NCBI RefSeq assembly: GCF_932276165.1
Contig: NC_064008.1
Coordinates: 6,391,001-6,455,000, forward strand
DNA length: 64,000 nt
DNA from: Plutella xylostella
Taxonomy: Eukaryota > Arthropoda > Insecta > Lepidoptera > Plutellidae
Direction of reading: 5' to 3'
The notes beneath the pieces are model-generated. The model was given only the letters and a program-made list of their open reading frames with translations. It ran no database searches and was not told the DNA's origin. Below are positions 10,974 through 22,700 of the stretch, piece after piece (positions within the stretch are counted from its first letter, which is position 1; every line of letters begins with the position of its first letter). The position numbers and the translations under genes were made by a program.

Positions 10974-11109
10974 TACTTTAGTCGAAGGATCCAAATAAAG
11001 GGTAGGTTCCACTAGTTCCATTGAGAATTACTGATGAGTTATAACTCATTACTTGCTTAAACTTTGAATTCCTAGAACGAACTTTTAGTGTACAAAAGGC
11101 TTGCAAGCT

Positions 11110-11520
11110 AACCCCCTCATTCATAGAAAAGTTATAGGACGTTTTAGCTAGTGAACTGCTATGTTTCTCTCTAACTCAAAACAATGTGTTCTTTGACAGA
11201 GAGGGACAAAACAGTTCAATAGTTAAAACTTACTATAACTTTTCTATGAATAATATAATATGTGTGGGGACATCTCACACACGGCCATCCGACCCCAAGC
11301 TAGGCAGAGCCTGTGTTATGGGTATCGGACAGCTGATATATCTACACAAATACATATATAGATAGATATTAAATATAAATATCAACGACCAAGACCCGAG
11401 TACAAATATCTGTCTTTAAACAAATATCTGCCCCGGCCGGGAATCGAACCCGGGACCTTCGGCATAGCAGTCAGGGCCACTAACCACTACGCCATTCGCT
11501 CGTCATGAATAAGGGGGTTT
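11110..11520. mobile_element. MITE interrupted by a SINE
   Basis: The left end AACCCCCTCATTCATAGAAA and the right end (reverse complement) AACCCCCTTATTCAT belong to one hairpin element. The inner arms TTATAGGACGTTTTAG... / ...AACTTACTATAA also pair. The right arm is split at 11246-11512 by the SINE listed next. Confidence 0.75.
11254..11504 (-). mobile_element. SINE (A-type head, alternative body) with 8-bp TSD
   Basis: The head lies at the right end, with the reverse-complement B box GGAATCGAACC. The body carries 'GGGGACATCTCACACACGGC' at the left end. The direct repeat ATGAATAA flanks it (11246-11253, 11505-11512). The body differs from the 4768 and 10312 copies although head and linker match, so two SINE families share one head module. 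Confidence 0.85.
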
Positions 11521-11987
11521 AATATACTCTAGGCTTTTATCTCATTCGACCGGCCGTCTCGGTATCATACTGCATTTAACTATAAGCAGACTATAAGTCA
11601 CAGAATCATTTGAGAAGTTACTAACTAGCAAATTCAAAAATTATTTATTTATATTATCTGTCTATAAAAGTACCTTCCTATCCAAACCAAGCAAACAGTT
11701 TCCCATAAAAGCAGATAAAAGGCATAAACGGTCGCAACCTTAAAAAACCGTTAAACTCAAATTGGTTTTCTACCTTTTTTCACTAAAAAGCCTTAAAACC
11801 CAAACGTTGTGCAGAAGGAAACACATGAAACATAACAGTTAAACTAGAAACAGTTCTTAATTCTGGCGGCACAAGAGTAAAATTTTAACTACAGTGAAAA
11901 CATTTAGACTTGCACCCAATGTTACATTTTGTATTGTAAATACGCCTTCGGGTGTACATTAAAAGCAACAATAAGGGTTGAGTTTAA

Positions 11988-12128
11988 GGGCCTGTTTCAC
12001 AATGTTTGGATAATGGATACCTGTGGGATAAAATACATGCTGTCACTCTCTGTAATTATGTTTTAGACAGTGACAGCATGTTTTTTGTCCCACAGGTAGC
12101 CATTATCCAGACATTGTGAAACAGGCCC
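11988..12128. mobile_element. Hairpin MITE, 141 bp, TAA target duplication
   Basis: The arms start GGGCCTGTTTCACAATGT and pair over about 55 bp, with a short loop near 12045-12075. Flanking TAA at 11985-11987 and 12129-12131 fits PIF/Harbinger-type 3-bp duplications. Confidence 0.85.
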
Positions 12129-12131
12129 TAA

Positions 12132-13887
12132 GGGTGTTTGACTCATTTGCTGATATTGTCAGTCAAGACTTTGGGGGATTCTGCTTAGTTTAACGGTGGC
12201 TGTTTCAGTGGAGTGCATTTACTTTAAAAGAGATTCTGTATGAAAGAGAGAAAACTCATGCATTTCAGAGACACACTAAATATAATGCACTCATTAATAT
12301 TATGTGTAAGCAGATACATAATTGGTCACGAATAAAATAAAATATGTATATTGTGTTAAAAAGTCTACCGAAAACAGTTGGTAGGTAAGTACTTGTTTAC
12401 ACAGATACAATCAGACACAGTAACCCAAAACAAACACAAATAAAAAATATTTACATAAAAAAACATAGCGGTTCCACATAAAACCCAGCTTTATCTTTAT
12501 GTAAAACCTTCGAATCGGACATTAAATTACGGTAGCCCTGAAAATTCAAAAATCTTTCGTCCGATCAGATCCGATTCATCCGATAGAGTAGTAATTGGTA
12601 GACATCGCGATCATGTTCGTAATATTTGTCTATTTTCGTATCGGGTTTCGGGACAGTCTCATACATGATACATTCCCCAAGAGGGGGCCGCAATGTGATG
12701 TGAATTTGGAAACTGGTTCGGCCTATTATTAACTATGTTTCTAGGGCAAAAATAATGGTCATTGACCTGCTAATGATATAGACGTGCAATGAAAACGTTC
12801 CAGCTGCCATTGAATTTTATACTTATTAAGCCAATGGAACTTTTTGAAAAAGAACAGAGCCAACGTATTTACTTTTGGAACTAACAAATTTGCCTTATAT
12901 TTTGACAGTGACAGTTGACGATACGCAACGTTAACGGAGGTTCGAAAATCTTGTAATCGCTGCACTGGTTTTCATGTGTCCACCAAACCGTGGCGAAATT
13001 TTAAAACCAAATCCAACTCAGAAAGCCAACGTCGTTAAACTGACAAAGTCCTAACACGGCGCGTAGTTAACCGTAGCTAGAACCAAAGCAAAGGAAGAAA
13101 GGAGAATTTAAATGAAAGATAATGAAAAACAGTTTACAGCCCCGCTGTAGCGAAGGACTTCATACATATTTATGTATGAAGATACAGAGTCTGCCTCGGC
13201 TTAAATCCTTCCCTTTTTTCAGGGTTCCGCAGTCAGTTTATTCAAAAGTAAGTACCTGAGGTAGGTTTTACTTGGGCATGAGTTTAATTTTAAAATTAAA
13301 AAAAGTAGAATACGTTCATTATGGAATTACCGCACGAAAAGCTCGTTATCTCTATTGACCTAGAGATAGGTATCTATATTTTATGTTTTCTACAAAATTC
13401 AATTAGCTATTATAGATTGATAAACCACTGGCACTGTCTTTGCGGCCACAAATAGACAAATTCAACCTATTATGCCTCTCGTTTTTAGTCTACAGTAAAA
13501 AATAAAAAATCAACGCTGTCGAATGACACAAGAAAACGTTCACATCTCGATCTGCCGTGAATATTATCGTGGAAATATCACTTGCGATCCATCTTCATAC
13601 ATTTTAATGTACACACGCTCCCAAGTGATATATTACACTGGGTATAATATTATCAGTGACGTTCTCGATATCAGGTCAACGCACCCGAAATAGTGGGCCA
13701 CTTTTTAACCGACTTCAAAAAAGAAGGAGGTTCTCAATTCGTCGGGATCTTTTTTTTAAATATTTTTTATGTATGTTCACCGATTACTCCGCCGATTACT
13801 TATTGGTATAATTTGCATCTTACTTTTGATTGAATATTATTAAAAATTAACTAAAAACAATAAAATAAATTAATAATTTAAAAAATT
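12132..13887. other. No gene; one known repeat edge
   Basis: AT-rich non-coding DNA. At 13711-13760 there is 'ACCGACTTCAAAAAAGAAGG' followed by 'GAGGTTCTCAATTCG', a common lepidopteran repeat edge. It may be the diverged outer part of the MITE that starts at 13888. Confidence 0.35.
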
Positions 13888-14092
13888 AAAAACCGACTTC
13901 AAAAAACCACTAAAATGTAAGAAATTATTTACATCAATTTTATGTGAAATTACAAATATACCTAAGCAGGTACTGATCTTTTTTGAAGTTGGTGCCATAT
14001 TTCTTCAGATTACTTTGTCACCGCACCGGTGCGGTGTAACAACAGTAACAATTATTTCTTACATTTTAGTGGTTTTTTGAAGTCGGTTTTTT
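13888..14092. mobile_element. MITE with ~45-bp TIRs
   Basis: The left end AAAAACCGACTTCAAAAAAC and the right end (reverse complement) share about 45 bp through 'CACTAAAATGTAAGAAAT'. The interior contains the near-palindrome CACCGCACCGGTGCGGTG. Confidence 0.75.
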
Positions 14093-14146
14093 AATTATTA
14101 TTTTATACTATGAGACAGACCGAAAAAAATGCCATTTATGGATAAA

Positions 14147-14355
14147 CTAGCAGTTCCCGCGAGCTTCGCTTTGCCTTTAAAAGTTTTCCCGTTTGAATTC
14201 AGGGATAAAAAGTAGCCTATGTTCTTTCTCAGGGTCTAGAACTCTAGACCATATGTATACCAAATTTCATTCAAATCCGTTCAGTAGTTTTGGCGCGAAA
14301 GAGTAACAGACAGATATACAGACAGACGTATTCGCATTTATAATATTAGTTAGGA
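14147..14355 (-). mobile_element. Lep1-type non-autonomous Helitron
   Basis: Read on the minus strand it starts TCCTAACTAATATTATAAAT and ends GCGAAGCTCGCGGGAACTGCTAG, so it has the 5' TC and 3' CTAG termini of Helitrons. The body includes the GTCTGTCTG-type run and 'GAACGGATTTGAATGAAAT'. No Rep/helicase coding region. A second copy lies at 35770-35987. Confidence 0.8.
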
Positions 14356-15469
14356 TTGATACATAGCTATTTAACTTTTAAATGGACATGTTGTATTTTT
14401 ATACTACTAAAGTTTGGACCAACTTTAAAATAGTACAAAAATATTAAGGGCCACTTGCACAAATATTTAAATCTAGATTTAGTATCAAATCTCGATATAA
14501 GAAACTTCAATCCATATAAAATTTGACACAAAATCTAGATTTAAGGCCGAATTAAAGGGTTTAAATGAAATTAAGGGCAACTTGCACCAACATATTAAAT
14601 AGTAAATTTAGTCGGATAAATAATGATCACTAGTAAAATTCCACACCGCCTAAAAAGGAGAAAGATGTTTGTAGTAGGTAGTAAAAAAATCCTTTCTGTT
14701 GGAAGTGAGATCTTCTTAGCGTTTTGGTGGTAAATACTAAAGCTGGTCTAATTTTTATATCACTGCGGTAAAAAGATTAGCCAGTCCATATTAGCAATTG
14801 GTCGGTGACTGTGACTGCCACTACAGAACGAGTACAATCAGCAATCTACCTATGTTCATTAAAAAGGTTACATGAGAAAGCTTCTTTTTGAAAAATAATT
14901 TCATTAGGTACTTAATAAAATGTATACTTACTATAAACATAGTAGAAAACATGAACAAAAGAGTATTACATATTACTCATGAACCTGAGTTCACCCATAG
15001 CTGTAAAATCAAGTAATAAATTAAATTAAAGCAGGTAATTAATAAGACCGTAACTGAAAGTTGGTTTGGCAGTCAAACTTAGTTGTAGAGTACCTCTGAT
15101 TTCAAACTACAAACTTTTCGCTCGTTCCAACATCGATCGACCCAGAGCGAATTGAAGTAGTTCATTAAATTAGTTCCGATTGAAAGTTCAATATTAGGTA
15201 GGTACTAGTAAAATAAAAATGAATGGAGTACACAAAATTTTAATGAAACGTACCTAAGTAGATTATACACTCACGAGCAATGAAAAAGTTTTGCTTACAA
15301 AGTGCGATACCAAATGGCCCCAATATTTTAAAACTTTATTTTTAAAAAAATACACAGTATTTACGTTTTAGTTTTTACGACAGAAGCGATTTTCGTTTTG
15401 TTTTTTAAGGTCATATTATTTAAATGCTCCCCCGACTTTTCTTAGCCATATTCTTCAAAATTTGCCAAG
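14356..15469. other. No gene; fragments of TIR repeats
   Basis: 14449-14620 carries 'AAGGGCCACTTGCAC' and 'AAGGGCAACTTGCACC' pieces of decayed MITEs. The phrase 'GGCCGAATTAAAGGGTTTAA' recurs near 39011, next to M1 copy 4. 15268-15300 holds 'ACTCACGAGCAATGAAAAAG', an end similar to the MITE at 19337. Confidence 0.4.
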
Positions 15470-15614
15470 GCCTAGTTTCACCATACTCTGTTAGATAATA
15501 ACAAGGCATTAATGGTTGGCTTCTGACATATCTGTCAAGAATTTAAGATGGAAATGACGCATAATTAATGTAACAGGAGTGTTAATGATCCCACAGACTA
15601 TGGTGAAACTAGGC
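15470..15614. mobile_element. MITE family M1, copy 3 (diverged)
   Basis: The ends GCCTAGTTTCACCATA and TATGGTGAAACTAGGC are inverted. The interior retains 'TGACATATCTGTCAAGAATT' and 'ATGGAAATGACG'. Confidence 0.7.
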
Positions 15615-15658
15615 AGAAGCCGTCGAAATACGTGTTTTGACGTTGGTTAGGTTATTAA

Positions 15659-15855
15659 GGCCCGGGTCTCCTATTTTTCGCCGTAGGTCTCGTCCAGCGT
15701 CACGCCGTAGGCCGCGTCATGATGCTCACTACATCTACACGCCAACGTCGGCGTGTGAGGGAGACCGCATCAGTACATTTCTATAGTGAGCATCGTGACG
15801 CGGCCTACGGCGTGACGCTGAACGCGACCTACGGCGTAAATAGGAGACCCGGGCC
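15659..15855. mobile_element. GC-rich hairpin MITE, 197 bp
   Basis: The arms of about 75 bp start GGCCCGGGTCTCCTATTT and include 'GCGTCACGCCGTAGGCCGCG'. The loop of about 45 bp has a second small hairpin (CACGCCAACGTCGGCGTG). Its CpG-rich composition stands out from the AT-rich surroundings. The open frame crossing it is a side effect of low stop-codon density. Confidence 0.8.
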
Positions 15856-17361
15856 TCAGCTACCTACTTCAATTCATATTCCACTATACAAACTCACTGG
15901 CTCCAAGAATAAGACACCGCCTTGTTTATATCTTAGGCACCTTGTTATATTGACGGGGCACCGTAATTATGATATCGCAACTCAATTCCGTCGTACGCCC
16001 CCGGCGTGTGAGGGCTTCAGCCAATAATGTTACCGGGGAAATATCTTGTAAGACGACCCTGTTTATTATTAACTACACTGGGCTGAAAAATAAGTACTAC
16101 CCTCTAATATTAGTATTAGAAAATTCTGTAAAAAACACGTTCAAATTGTTTTTTTTTGTCTTAACCATACCGAGTGATTGTTACAGAAGTCTTGGTGGGG
16201 GTGACATGCGAGTAACTCAATCAAAATACAGCCCCATACTATGAAATGCAATTTTCAAGCGCTGTATATGTTTTTTTCGCAAATTTTAAAATATGTTTTG
16301 TCAAAAATTATAGGAATGGCACTGATTCACCCACTTTTGGCTTTTCACTAGTATGGTTAGACTTATATTGTCTCCGACACACAAACACTGATTATAATAT
16401 GAGTACGAGTAAATCTAGGTAGTAATTTATACCGTGGAAAATAGGATTTTTCAAGCTTACTGTAGAAGATGTAACTTATCGTGTCGGTCTTTATTTTCCT
16501 GGAAAAATATTTTACCCTTCCATCTTAAAACGCAAAACTAAGCTTACTAAGTATAAACCTGAGTGCTAACTCAAAACTATTAACGTTGATGAGGCGTACA
16601 TACTAAGTACTATTACTAGGAAAACTAGAAGCTCCTTTCAGCTCTTCGCATAAAACTTAAGCACTAACCATGCAATGTTGCACTTTTTGTTCTAAGGTAT
16701 AATATAAAAAAAAAACGCGTAGCTACTTTCTTTTGAAATCCTTTTACAAAATACGAAAAGAAATATTTTAAATATTAGCTAAAACTGACATTTATAATCA
16801 TCAGTTTTTATACATAAGTAAATTTAAAGATTATATTCAACCATCGAACATCGACTAGTGTGTGTGTGCGCTTAGCGTAAAATACTTCAATAATTCCTGC
16901 TAAGTCTTCCTACAACCTCGGCAAACTGATACTGGATAACCGTCTGAGAATCTAAATAATAGTCTATCAAAATCGGAGATACGGCTCGTGAAAAAAAAAG
17001 TACAGCGAAAAGCGGGCGGCTCGCTTGCGAGCGACCTCTGACTGCTCCTTCGGGGATCACAGTCGTGAGTACCTATATTGTATTTAAGTATGTATGTATG
17101 TTTTAATTACAAGAGAAGCATAGTCAAAATATATTATATTTACCATAATGAAATGATAATATTAAACATGTTTCGTCTGATAATTTCAGCGACAATTCGC
17201 ATTTCGCTGTGACAAATTTGAAACACGGCTTAATTAAACATTAATGAACGCGTGAAATTAATTTCAACGGAATTATGGCGTGCGTATAAAACAATTCTTT
17301 ATTAATTCATGTTGAAGATAAACATTAATAATAGGTACTTTTATTATCAAATACATACATA
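15856..17361. other. No recognisable feature
   Basis: AT-rich non-coding DNA without a clear repeat. 17000-17060 has a short GC-rich patch with the small inverted repeat GGCTCGCTTGCGAGCGACC. Confidence 0.3.
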
Positions 17362-17515
17362 CCTACCTATATACATCCATCCTGATGTCCCTCAGCAGGG
17401 ACAAAGGGCCTTGAGTAGATTTCTCCATCTGGCTCGATCTTGGGCAGCGGCTGCGAGATCCTCCCACTTCATTCCCACAACTTTTGCCTCACACTCCACA
17501 CATTAAATAGGTACC
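17362..17515 (-). pseudogene. LINE ORF2 C-terminal remnant (RTE-like)
   Basis: On the minus strand, about 17510-17390 reads as W-E-D-L-A-A-A-A-Q-D-R-A-R-W with a leucine-rich continuation. This W...DR..W pattern is typical of the extreme C-terminus of some insect LINE ORF2 proteins. Very short; both ends are lost. Low confidence. Confidence 0.35.
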
Positions 17516-17620
17516 TAATATTAATGATCATACAAGTAGGCACCTGGCTCTCTCGAATGGAACCTTGCCCGTAAAATAGTTCCTATACAATTCATAGTTT
17601 ATATTTAAGAAATATTTTTA

Positions 17621-17693
17621 CCGGCCGGGGATCGAACCCGAGCCTTTCTGCATAGCAGTCAGACTCACTAACCACTACACCATTCAGTCATCC
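17621..17693 (-). mobile_element. SINE tRNA-like head, solo
   Basis: The reverse complement contains an A-box-like GTGTAGTGGTTAGTG and the B box GGTTCGATCCC. It lacks the body seen in the longer copies. A tRNA scan may report it, but acceptor-stem pairing is poor and it matches the SINE heads. Confidence 0.7.
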
Positions 17694-17989
17694 TGTTTCT
17701 ATCTTAATTTTCTTTCAGGATCCCGTGGCGTTGCCAATTTACCGTTCGTTCGTTTTCATTAAGCAAATGAAGGAACAACTGCAAATGCAAATGAATTAGT
17801 AATTTACAATTAAGTATTGTTCAAACGGCGGGGGCGTTTATCTTTGTTTCGCATTTAAGATTGAGTTTACAGCTGTATTTGTTTATTTATTCTTGCTGTA
17901 CTTTAGGTCAGTTACATACATACATATGCACTCACGACTGTACCATACCATATCGCCGTTTTGGAATAAGTACAATGCACTTAGGATAC

Positions 17990-18176
17990 ACATATAGAAT
18001 CTAGATGTGCAGGTTTCCTCACGATGTTTTCCATCACCCTAAGAGCACGTGGTATTATTGTACTTAAACTCCTTAATTAAAAACACAATTGAAAGAATTC
18101 ATTGGTACAGGCCAGGATTTGAACCCACGGCCTCTCGATCGAGAAGACGAGGCCTTAACCATTACGCCACCACCTT
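17990..18176 (-). mobile_element. SINE family B, partial
   Basis: The head lies at the right end (reverse-complement B box TTTGAACCC), then 'GTACCAATGAATTCTTTC', 'TTAAGTACAATA' and 'ATCGTGAGGAAACCTGCAC' when read on the minus strand. These parts align in order with the full family B copy at 46327-46660. Confidence 0.7.
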
Positions 18177-18228
18177 TAGGGTAGTTCTTTGTGTTTCACC
18201 ACAGGTAGCTTCAGACGTCCTTCAACCT

Positions 18229-18332
18229 GCTGATTTTAGATAAGTAACCGTTAGTGGCTGGATGAAAAAGGCCGATTTGTGGACTGCCAACAGCCTACGT
18301 CCAGCAGTGGATGATTATAGACTGATGAATAC
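18229..18332 (+). repeat. LINE/SINE 3' tail
   Basis: Contains 'GCCTACGTCCAGCAGTGGA' and 'TATAGACTGATGA', a frequent 3' end of lepidopteran RTE-type LINEs and dependent SINEs. The reverse of this motif appears twice in the 4-kb insertion (about 26557 and 26839). Confidence 0.5.
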
Positions 18333-19336
18333 TCATTTTGTTTGTAATAGCTATACATTTCTGCATGAGGTAAACAGTAAATAATAGCATAAAATAATAT
18401 ATTATGTCAATGATGAAATAGGACCAAATACATAGTGTGTTCGGTCAATAACTAAAATTAATGATTTGTTCTTCGTTTTAAGCTTCAGAATATAAAAATT
18501 ATAATCCATAAGTACCTACTTTAATTCCACAGGGTCCGGAAAAAAAAAATCAACCATCATAACTTTTGGGATTCGTCGAAATCTTGAGAACAGTTAACAA
18601 CGTTCGTTGCTTGAGAGCAAACAAACTTGTAGGTACATAAACTTCCAAACCTCGTATTTATCATGTAAATTCACCAATAAAACATAATCAGAATAAACGG
18701 ATGATTCTGAAACGCAGAACTGTTTTAGTACGATTTCCAACCTTTTGAAACTGACAACCTATGTCCTCTGGGCATCGTACGCAACGGACGCATCGCATTC
18801 AGTATTCTTTGCTATAGAAATTCACACAAGTGCATCCACTCCATCGGCATTGCCTACGTTGTTTCTTTATAAAATTATGACAGTCAGTTTGGTGCGATAC
18901 CAACATAATTAGGTATATCTGGTTTCACGGAATTTTAAAAAATCGCCTATCCGGGTCACGTGAAAATCAGCGTCATGGCCTTATTGTCTACATACAGCAT
19001 TTGATGCCTTTTTGACTCTCTGGACGGCACTTTTATATTAAGTAAGTACTCTTTCTTTCGAATTTTCCTGATATTATTATTATGTTTATCTTTATTAAAT
19101 AGTATAGCATTTACCTCCAGAATACAGCCTCAGTGACGGTGCCTAACTGAATCTAGCTCTAACACCGTCCTGACGTTCAGAACAGAATATTAAGCGAACG
19201 ACACAATATGCCATAATGAACATACAACCATAAGAGCAGGTAGTACGTCATGTACGTGTAAATTTGGTTATAGAGAATATAGAGCAAGTTACGTCCAAAG
19301 AAATAGAGGCTGTTGTTTTGGTTGAAGTGTCGACTA
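18333..19336. other. No recognisable feature
   Basis: AT-rich non-coding sequence. I see no repeat shared with the rest of the window. Confidence 0.3.
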
Positions 19337-19574
19337 ACACTCACGGGCAATGAAAAGGTTCCACTGAGAATAGTACCAAATTGCTTACTCCTTAACGGAA
19401 AAGGCTAGCTTAATGACGCCTTGTGTAACATTGAAGTACCTTTAACAGAGCATGAGGATATAACCAACAAAAATAGTAATATTTTGTTCAAGTTTTAAAA
19501 TGTTTGAAAAAAGTCGGTTTGTTTGGTTGGTGTTGGAATTTTGTGAGTGGAACTTTTTCATTGCACGTGAATGT
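19337..19574. mobile_element. MITE with ~30-bp TIRs beside the Gypsy insertion
   Basis: The left end ACACTCACGGGCAATGAAAA and the right end (reverse complement ACATTCACGTGCAATGAAAA) pair. The Gypsy element inserted 12 bp beyond its right end. Confidence 0.7.
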
Positions 19575-19581
19575 AATAATT

Positions 19582-19586
19582 ATTAT
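19582..19586. repeat. Target-site duplication (ATTAT), left
   Basis: ATTAT immediately before the 5' LTR. The matching copy at 28120-28124 follows the 3' LTR, which proves that the outer boundaries belong to a single insertion event. Confidence 0.85.
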
Positions 19587-19693
19587 TGATATATATGAAC
19601 ATATATGTGGGTAGGCTCCCGTGCCCAAACAGTAATAAACCAGCATCCATGCGCAACGGTTGTTTTACTTGCTTCCTTAGTCCGTACACTACA
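19587..19693 (+). repeat. 5' LTR (107 bp) of Gypsy/Mag element
   Basis: Begins TG and ends CA, contains AGTAATAAACCAGC, and is preceded by the 5-bp duplication ATTAT. It should hold the promoter and polyadenylation signal (an AATAAA hexamer is present at about 19634). Confidence 0.9.
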
Positions 19694-19694
19694 C

Positions 19695-19704
19695 TGTCGA
19701 CGAG
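19695..19704 (+). promoter_or_regulatory. Putative primer-binding site (tRNA-Ser-like)
   Basis: TGTCGACGAG begins one base after the LTR. It differs in one base from TGGCGACGAG, the complement of the 3' end of an insect tRNA-Ser(GCU) plus CCA. The mismatch falls in the TGG itself, so this is tentative. Confidence 0.5.
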
Positions 19705-19757
19705 CGGCCATTGTTACCCACGCGATAAGAAAATTAAAGTAACGGTCTCGTGTTAAA

Positions 19758-22700
19758 ATGTCTTTTATCGGTAATCTAAGTGTATTCGATCACAATATAC
19801 AGGAATGGCCTGTGTTTAAAAATCGGCTGGAGCAATTCATAAAACTTAACGGTATAAAAGAAGATAGTAAAGGTGCGTTGCTCATAACCTATCTATCAGA
19901 TGATACCTACCGTCTAGCGAGGAACTTACTACATCCAAAGGTATTGGAAGATGTGAAGTTCGAGGATCTAGTGCTCAAACTAGACGAACATTTTACTCCT
20001 AAACGATGTTTGTTGGCCGAGAGACAGAAGTTCTACGAGGCGAGGAAGGCTACCGGCGAGAGCATCCAGGAGTGGGCGGTGCGCGTGCGCGGGCTGGCCG
20101 TGTACTGCGAGTTCGGCACCGCGCTGGACCAGCTGCTGCGCGACAGGTTCGTGCTGGGTCTGAGCGCGGGCGCCGAGCGCGACCGCCTGTTCGAGGTGGA
20201 TGCGGAGAAGCTGACGTTCGTGAAGGCTCAGGAGGTGGCGCAGCAGGCGGCGAGTGCCCGGCAGGCGCGCGCCGCCGCTGTCGTCAAGGAGGAGCCGGTG
20301 TACCGGGTGAGCGGCGCGCGGGCCGGGCCCGCCGCGGCGAGCCGAGCTCCAGCTGGAGATGACACGTGGCGATGTGCAGTGTGCGGTCTTAAAAATCATG
20401 ACGCGATAAAGTGCCGGTTTAAAAATTATCGCTGTCAAGTGTGTGGTGTTAGAGGGCACCTTAGAAAAGTGTGTAAAAGTGCGAAAAATGCAAGTCATTC
20501 GCGAGTGCATAATCTGGATACGGAACCAGCAGAGGTCGGTGACTGTAATGACGGTTACGAATGCAAAGAATGTAACGTTTTTAATATGAGGTACGTAAGT
20601 TATTCTCCAATTCTTATGAAGGTAACAGTGAACAACACTAAATTAGAAATGGAATTAGATTCTGGATCAGGAAGTACGGTTATATCTGACAAAATATACA
20701 AGGCAGAATTTAATGATATAAAATTAAATAAATGTGATTTAAAAATGTGCCTTTATAATGGTCACAAAATATCGCCGCTAGGTTATTTTGTTGCTAAAGT
20801 TCAATACTTGAATAACAGCCATGAATTGAAAATATATGTTGTTCAAAATGGCGGGCCTCCACTGCTAGGCCGAGATTTTATGGCAAAATTTAACATATGT
20901 TTACAGATAAGTAATAACAAAATAAATGAAACTGTTCCGATCGAATTACCTCAATTAATGAAGGAATTTTCTGTTCTCTTTAATGACGAATTAGGAAAAT
21001 TTAATAAATGTACAGTCGATTTAAAATTAAAAGATGGAGTTAGTCCAAAATTTTTCAAAGCGCGGCCTATACCTTTTGCATTGAAGCAAGCAGTCGAAGA
21101 CGAAATTAATAGATTGGTAACGTTAGGTATTTTGGTACCCGTGAATTACTCGAATTATGCAACGCCAATTGTACCTGTTTTAAAAGATAACGGGAAGGTT
21201 AAAATTGCAGATTTTTCGGTTACTTTAAACAAAGATTTACAGATTGATAAGTATCCGATGCCTCGCATTGAGGAAGTTTTCGCGAAATTAGGCGGTGGTG
21301 AGTGCTACACGAAAATAGATCTAAGCAATGCATATAATCAGTGGGTTCTTTCAGACAGTCTTACCACAATAAATACCTGTAAAGGTCTTTTTAAATATAC
21401 TCGTTTAGTATATGGTTTAGCTAACGCCCCCGCAATATTCCAAAAATCAATGGAGACTCTTCTTGCAGGTATAGACGGTGTTAGCTGTTGGTTGGATGAT
21501 GTAGCTATTACTGGTCCAACGAAAGACATTCATTTAGCACGACTACGTGAAGTACTGAGTAGAATGAGGGACGCAGGACTGAGGTTACAGAAAGAAAAGT
21601 GTGTTTTCTTTCAAGAAAGTGTAACTTACCTAGGGTATGTAATTAGCAAAAACGGGTTAAGTACTTGTAAAAAGAAGGTCGAAGCGATACTGGAAGCCCC
21701 GCGTCCTAAAAATACATTAGAATTTAAAAGATTCCTGGGGGTAGTGAATTACTACCGAAATTTTGTTCCGAACGCATCCGCAAAGTTAAGTCCATTGCAC
21801 GACTTGCTCCGAGCTAACGCCAAGTGGGAGTGGGGGGAGAGCCAGGAAAATGCATTCACCAGTGTGAAGAACGAGCTGGCATGCGACCGTATGCTGGCCC
21901 ACTTTGACCCTGACGCTCAGCTGGTGCTGACGGTGGACGCGGGCCCGCAGGGGCTGGGCGCCGTGCTGGCGCAGCTGGACGCCGCGGGCACGGAGCGCCC
22001 ACTCGCGTTCGCTTCGAGGTCTTTGAGTACTAGCGAACGCAACTATAGTCAAATACAGAAAGAGGCCACTGCTATTGTATACGGGGTGAAACATTTTCAC
22101 CAGTACCTATACGGCCGTCAGGAACCTTTCATACTAAAAACAGATCATCAACCTTTGTTATCTATATTTGGTAACAAAGCCGGTATTTCCGTAATGACCG
22201 CGTCACGTTTGCAACGGTATGCAATTTTGTTATCAGCATATAACTACAAAATACAATACATAAAAACAGATAAGAATGTGGTCGCCGATTATTTCTCACG
22301 CGCGCCGCCGCCGCAGCCCGAGCCCGCCGCCGCCGCCTCCACGGGAGAGGATTATTCATATTTAAAGTTCCTTGATACAAACGTCTCACCTGTAAAATTT
22401 CATGATATTCAAAAGGCCACCAAATCAGACAGAGTTTTACAGATTGTAATTAAATATATGAATCACGGCTGGCCGCGGAAAGTAACATGTAGGAATATAT
22501 TACCTTATTTTTATTGTAAGGCGGAATTAGAATTCGAAGATGGATGTATTTATCGGGGTCACAGGGTAGTTATACCGACTGAATATCGTGATCATATGTT
22601 GAAAGAGTTGCATACGAGTCACTTAGGAGTAGTGAAAAGTAAATGTGCGGCGCGGAGTAGGTTTTGGTGGCCGTCTATTGATAAAGATATCGAGAGTTGG

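Noticed and set aside
15719..16027. Protein gene of 102 codons
   Set aside because: Half of it is the arm of a palindromic MITE.
19980..20510. Minus-strand and alternative-frame open readings inside gag-pol
   Set aside because: They overlap the GC-rich, intact gag frame and have no domain of their own.
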